From contig NC_081333.1 of assembly GCF_022539665.2 (NCBI RefSeq), forward strand, positions 11,344,971-11,408,970: DNA of 64,000 bases. Direction: 5' to 3'. Position 1 is the first letter of the stretch, and every line of letters begins with the position of its first letter. The position numbers and the translations under genes are program-made. Shown here in pieces: positions 60,001-64,000 of the stretch. Under the pieces are notes generated by a model. The model did no database searches. It saw only the letters and a list, made by a program, of their open reading frames with translations, and was not told the DNA's origin. Source of the stretch: Daphnia carinata. Lineage: Eukaryota; Arthropoda; Branchiopoda; Diplostraca; Daphniidae.

Positions 60001-63000
60001 CAACATTTGGCAATATATCCCCATATTTCCTCGGTACTTTGAGTATAAAAAATGGCCTGGCTCTAGCTCTAAAAACGCTGGCAAATATTACTCGACAAAC
60101 TAATAAAATGGTAAACTTCTAGGGTGACTTTACATGGACAATCACGATACTAAAGGCATAACGGAACAAAAAGACTAAAAAAACAGACGAAGCCCAACTT
60201 TGTACTACAATTATCAGGAAAGTGCAATTCCCACCTTCCTTTGCGACTGTTTCCAGGAGCTGGAGTAACAGGAGCAAAGCGCGGGCCGATATGCGGCCAG
60301 TAGTTATCAGGAGTCTTTTCACGACCCGGGCTGCTGCGGCTACAAAATAAACATATAAAGCGTGAGGACGTAACTAAGGATACTCTAGGATAGCGGGAAG
60401 AAGGACAACATGCTTTCAGATGTAACATAAAGAGCGCGTATGATGGCATCGTGTTGAGCGAGAAGGCCTACTGGGATCAGCGGGTGTCAAGAATCCACAT
60501 CACTTCTTGGGTTTAGAGGATTTTAGGCAAAAGGCAAAAGGGTTGAGAAAAACCGGAGGTATGGAAGAAAGAAAAGGATGCAATACGTTGGCTGGTCTGC
60601 GGGGGCTTCCAGCAGTAAGCAATGCCATAGCAGCAAAGCCGCATCAATGAAAACAGAAAGTAGAAACGAGTGCAAAAGTACCTTGCTCCAGACATCCAAG
60701 GCTTAGGATAGTCACGTGAAGGAGAACCGTCCCGTGCTGGACTCGGTGAAGTCGCTTGACTAGATATACATGGTGAAGTGCACCGAAATGAATAATCGTA
60801 ACGAAAAAAAAAAAAACAAATGAAAAAAAGGATTCCCAAAGAGTGCAATAACGTGCCAGTTGTTTTTAAAGGCATGCAAGAACAAAAATGTTCATGATGT
60901 TCAGATTTTAAAACGGAAAAAAAATTGAGTTCTAGAAATGCCGAAACTGACTTTGGGTATGCTAATTGAAATTGGAATGTGGACTGGGATGCAACTTTAC
61001 CTTGGTTTTCGACTTTGTTGTTGAGGTCCAGGAGTCGACTCTCGCGATTGCGGTTTGTAGCTGTGAACAAGCAAATAGGAATTAATAGGCATGAGGGGTA
61101 GCAGCGGCGACATGCCCACAAAAAGCTCAACAAACTTATCGTTTTTTTAACACGAATTGTTAAACAACATTTACATAGTCACAACTGACCTGGGACGGAC
61201 TAGACGGGGTATTAGCGAATTTTCTCGGTCAGGTGTTACACGGCTGTAGGATTAAAAAATGAGAACAAACGTGTTCCCAAACATTGCGTTAGCTCATGGT
61301 ACAGTTAGATATTTTAATAATTAAACTAATGTTTCCTACTGTTTGAGTAAGTAACGTTAAGTTGTATTAGATTACGCAAATTTTAGCTGCTCATCGGCTG
61401 GTAGATTATATTTACCTTGAACGGCGAGCTGGAGTATCGTGCTCGGGTGATGATTCTCGTGTAGGGCTCTGGCTGAATTCGCGGTCTGGCACTCTTTTGA
61501 TTTTCAAAACGAATTTAATGATAAATAAAATTGTAGATTTATAAGATTAAACGATCAGAAAAGAACGCGGACTTACGAAGATGTTGACTTGTTGCGAGAC
61601 GGTTTACGTTCTTTGCCTGGTGGATTTGCTCGAGGCGCTTGCTTGGTCTTGCACACACGGTCCACCTCAGGCTGGCGTTTGGCCATATCTTCCATAAACT
61701 CTTGGTGATCCTTGATCAAACCTTCAATGATGGGTAGATCATCTGGCAGGGGTTCGGCTTCCAATGAAACCAAAGTCCTCTCCGCAGTAGCGAGCCATGC
61801 GAGGAGCTCTTCCAGAATGGACGCCATTTCTCGCAAGTTGCGCAGATGTTCATTGAGACGATGTTCACGCTGATTAGCCCATGCCATAACCTCTTCCCAT
61901 CGGGCTTGGATGATAGTAATCCAGTGACGAATGACGGGGACAGCGTCAGGGTGAGCCTTGCCGAGAATATCTTGAGCCAATGCCAAAGTGTCGTCTTTGT
62001 CTGTTTCTTTTTTAATCACTTCTTCCAAAAACCTTAAACAGCGAAAAGAGTTATAAATCTGATTTACGAATAGATTATAAACGACTGCATGATCTTACTT
62101 GTGATGGTCTGCCAACTGCTGCTTAGTTTCTGGTTCTTCGTCGGGAAGAGCCCCAGCAAATCTCAGTTTCATTTCGGCATCCGACAGCCATTCCAAGAGC
62201 ATATTGACCGCTTTGTGCAAAGTCTCGGCTTGGACTAACGCATCATCCAAGTTGGCAGATCTGGTGCTTGCGGCTTTGGACACGTTCTCCCATGTAACAT
62301 CCAACTCAGACACTTGCTTCTGAATTGCTGCTCTATCCTCTTCGCTAGCATTTGCCATCACATCCACAGCCATTTTGCGGACCTGTTTAGTCTGGGCTAA
62401 TCGGCTGTTGAGCTCTTCTTCGAAGTTCTTGTGCTGCTCGCGAAGTGCCATTACAGTATCCAAGTCTCCATGAACCGGGCCTTCCATCATTTGAGCTGGG
62501 TTCGTTTTGCACAACCAGTCAACCAACGCCTACCGAATCCACGGAGAAAGAAATAAGAATAATTCGAATTAAGAATGCAAAAATGAAGTTAATCTAACCT
62601 GAATAGCGTCTTTGAATTGTCCAGAAAAGAGTAATCCTTCTTCAAGTTTCCTCTGACGATCAACTGATTTGTTGCAAACAGATTGCCATTTGGCTTTCAA
62701 ATCAGACATCATTTGCTTCAAGGTAGGCTCATCTGTCTTCGGAGCACGATCCTTGACAAGTTTGCCAAGACGTACGATGCCGTCATACGTCGGCTGTTTG
62801 GCACCAAGAGTTCGTTGGAACTCCTTGTGTTTGGCCAAAAGCTGCTTGATCTTCTCGGGATCTTTGCCCAGTTGCAGCACGGCATCATCGAATCCTACAC
62901 AAAACATTTCGATTGTTAAAATATATTTTCGGCTGGTACTTTTTCATTCATCGGATATTACCCTTCTCAGCGTCGTCCAACCACGAGTAGAGTTCTTGCC

Positions 63001-64000
63001 ACGAATCGTGATATTCTTTGGCCTCTTTGTAGGCGTGATCAAGCGCTCGGGTTCGTTCAGCGGCTCGGGAAAGAACACGCTCCCAGCGATGTTGAACGCT
63101 GATGAGGAGATTCTTGATTAGGATCACGTCTTGTTTTTGGCTGAAGTACTTCAAGTGTGTTCCCTTCTTGTCCAAGCTAAGCATGACTTCGCGCTGGGCC
63201 GCAATGTCCTTCTGGAAGGATTTGTGCTCCTCGATCTGAGAGAGGACGGTCTCCATGACGCGCGAGGCGGGTTTGAGCCCACCCAATGTCTTCTCGGCGT
63301 TTGTCAGCCAGTCGATGAAAGCTTGCAAGGCATCGTGGAACTCGGTGGCCTCCTTGAGAGCAATCTCCAACTTGATTTTCTTATCGTTGGCACGATTCAT
63401 CACGTTGTCCCATCGCTGCTTCAATGTTCTTAGATTATGCTGCAGAGAAGAGGCCGCTCCATCGGTGGAACGTTTCACGTAGTCGGCACCACGCTGCAAA
63501 CAGCTCTCGACGAGGGGTCGGTCGTGCTCCAGGTCGTTATAAACTTCCATGAAGCGCTGAAGCTGCTCTGAAGCAGTTTCGGGTAAACCACCCACTGGCT
63601 TCGACATGGAGAGGGCGCCATCAATTTCGTTCAGCCAAAGCAACAGGTCTTGGATTTCGGCAGTGAATTTCTGTGCCTCCCGCAGAGCATCTTCCAATTC
63701 CTGTTTTTTTCCAAAATTAAAAATTGGCAAATGAAATACAATCAAACGAAACGCTAACACACTCTTACCTTTTGACGGCTGGAGGCCTTTTCAACTAGAT
63801 CACTCCATTTCTTGTTGAGAAGCACCAAACGTTGCTGGGTTTTGTTAGCATCATCGGATCCCTTGCCACTCTCAACCAATTGGCGACCGGCATCGTTCAA
63901 CGTGTCGACACTGGTTTGATGGGCTTGGATGTCATTGATCAACACTTTGAGCTTAGCCAACTCGACTTCGATGACATTTGGATCTCCAAAGACGGGCTTC
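54866..64000 (-). CDS. shot: Short stop / MACF-type spectraplakin, C-terminal part (partial)
   Basis: Giant linker between actin and microtubules. This window holds its 3' end: part of the spectrin-repeat rod, a linker, the EF-hand pair, the GAS2 domain and the Gly/Ser/Arg tail. Exons: <64000-63769, 63700-62962, 62894-62599, 62529-62099, 62032-61577, 61493-61416, 61243-61190, 61060-61001, 60759-60682, 60339-60235, 59974-59455, 59378-59261, 58468-58272, 57010-56863, 56779-56699, 56624-56390, 56192-56136, 55801-55754, 55180-55127, 55031-54866. All borders are GT/AG and all phases agree, giving 1,383 residues from the edge to TAA. The first visible block, [18 protein letters not shown], matches the corresponding MACF1 repeat. 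Introns are mostly under 200 bases; the exceptions are one of about 790 (59260-58469) and one of about 1,260 (58271-57011), the latter holding two candidate cassette exons. The 5' part (actin-binding and plakin domains) lies beyond the right edge. Confidence 0.95.
57234..57275 (-). CDS. shot: Candidate micro-exon of short stop (14 codons)
   Basis: 42 bases lie between acceptor CCCGAAG and donor CTG|GTAAGT, open in phase 0 ([14 protein letters not shown]). Both neighbours are also in phase 0 here, so it could be inserted before VRERTVRSS. The acceptor lacks a strong pyrimidine tract. Other acceptors a few bases upstream (GCAAAAG) would give other frames. Weak evidence. Confidence 0.25.
57604..57723 (-). 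CDS. shot: Candidate cassette exon of short stop (40 codons)
   Basis: It lies in the 1.26-kb intron between 58272 and 57010. The acceptor is ATACAGCGCAG, followed by 120 bases open in phase 0 and a donor TTTG|GTAAAG. Phase 0 matches both neighbours, so inclusion would be silent to the frame. The product contains [20 protein letters not shown] and then a Ser/Thr/Arg-rich stretch. If the donor is not used, the frame stops nine codons later and would make an alternative C terminus. I do not recognise it from the family; this is a splice-signal prediction only. Confidence 0.35.
59261..59378 (-). CDS. shot: short stop exon: core of the GAS2 microtubule-binding domain
   Basis: The exon encodes [16 protein letters not shown], then [16 protein letters not shown] and VKNDPCR. 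This is nearly residue for residue the GAS2-related segment of MACF1 and other spectraplakins, and it completes the domain begun in the preceding exon. It ends in phase 1. The following exon (58468-58272) continues with [15 protein letters not shown] and [11 protein letters not shown], the conserved post-GAS2 block. Confidence 0.96.
59455..59974 (-). CDS. shot: short stop exon: EF-hand pair and start of GAS2 domain
   Basis: This 520-base exon begins with a basic helix region ([20 protein letters not shown]) and the [15 protein letters not shown] helix. Two calcium-binding loops follow: [12 protein letters not shown] and [12 protein letters not shown]. Loop 2 has the standard D1, N3, E5, G6, I8 and E12. 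Loop 1 carries Asp, not the usual Glu, at position 12, so its calcium affinity may be altered. The exon ends in the first half of the GAS2 domain ([31 protein letters not shown]). In the family this module binds the microtubule lattice. Confidence 0.95.
60235..61493 (-). CDS. shot: short stop exons: Arg/Ser/Pro linker built of five symmetric mini-exons
   Basis: Five exons of 78, 54, 60, 78 and 105 bases (61493-61416, 61243-61190, 61060-61001, 60759-60682, 60339-60235) are each a multiple of three and each begins and ends in phase 2. Every junction falls in an Arg or Ser codon (AG or TC plus one base). Any of them could be skipped without a frame shift, which suggests alternative splicing of the linker between the rod and the EF-hands. 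The products are low-complexity: [64 protein letters not shown] and [14 protein letters not shown]. The second contains SLIP in a basic setting, a possible SxIP EB1 site. Many S/T-P sites look like proline-directed kinase targets. Confidence 0.85.
61577..64000 (-). CDS. shot: short stop exons: spectrin-repeat rod
   Basis: Five exons encode consecutive three-helix repeats. Each repeat has the conserved Trp in its first helix: [59 protein letters not shown] and [13 protein letters not shown]. The matching W of the third helix is seen in KKWSDLV, QRWDNVM, HRWERVL, AKWQSVC, VTWENVS and ARWEEVM. So the window covers the last six repeats and part of a seventh. After the last repeat the sequence becomes Lys/Arg/Pro/Ser-rich ([20 protein letters not shown]), marking the end of the rod. 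These repeats act as an extended spacer and docking surface between the actin-binding and microtubule-binding ends. Confidence 0.92.

Noticed and set aside
60513-61133. 206-codon minus-strand frame in the Short stop linker
   Set aside because: It crosses two real mini-exons in the wrong frame and three introns; the spliced model in phase 2 is consistent throughout.

Overview
This is eukaryotic, almost certainly arthropod, nuclear DNA. Genes are split by introns with GT/AG borders, and the most clearly identified gene matches the tail of the spectraplakin Short stop. The very short introns (about 60-100 bp) in the genes at the right, together with non-coding DNA full of homopolymer runs and GT/GA microsatellites, fit a small crustacean such as Daphnia. 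The species call is an inference. No prokaryotic features are present.

Layout. (1) 1-5.65 kb: no recognisable gene. (2) 5.65-21.8 kb, minus strand: a five-exon gene with large introns for a predicted 481-residue single-pass membrane protein. It has a signal peptide, an anosmin-1-like cysteine cluster and fibronectin-III-like segments, and a near-consensus Inr+DPE core promoter. (3) 21.8-44.3 kb: a gene desert rich in poly(A)/poly(T) and microsatellites, with no exon I can support. (4) 44.3-50.6 kb: a mobile-element region. Its centre is a large imperfect palindrome, two arms of about 2.25 kb around a loop of about 0.53 kb. Each arm carries a differently broken copy of the same small intron-containing gene, and the loop carries three degenerate tRNA-like sequences. 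(5) 51.1-51.95 kb, plus strand: a compact four-exon gene for a secreted 124-residue Gly/Tyr-rich protein with a TATA+Inr promoter. (6) 52.1-53.4 kb, minus strand: a complete phosphopantothenoylcysteine synthetase gene (coenzyme A synthesis), convergent with the Gly/Tyr gene. (7) 53.4-54.8 kb: a short intergenic gap holding a possible small open exon. (8) 54.87-64.0 kb, minus strand: the 3' part of short stop. It encodes spectrin repeats, an Arg/Ser/Pro linker built from small skippable exons, an EF-hand pair, a GAS2 microtubule-binding domain and a Gly/Ser/Arg tail with several SxIP EB1-binding motifs. The gene runs off the right edge.

The genes are not a functional unit: a housekeeping CoA enzyme, a cytoskeletal linker, a possible matrix or adhesion receptor and a probable secreted structural or defence peptide happen to be neighbours. 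The coding exons were joined by hand with every intron phase checked. The three identified genes and the Gly/Tyr gene each close without frame errors. For short stop, the 20 exons give 1,383 codons plus a stop from the window edge.
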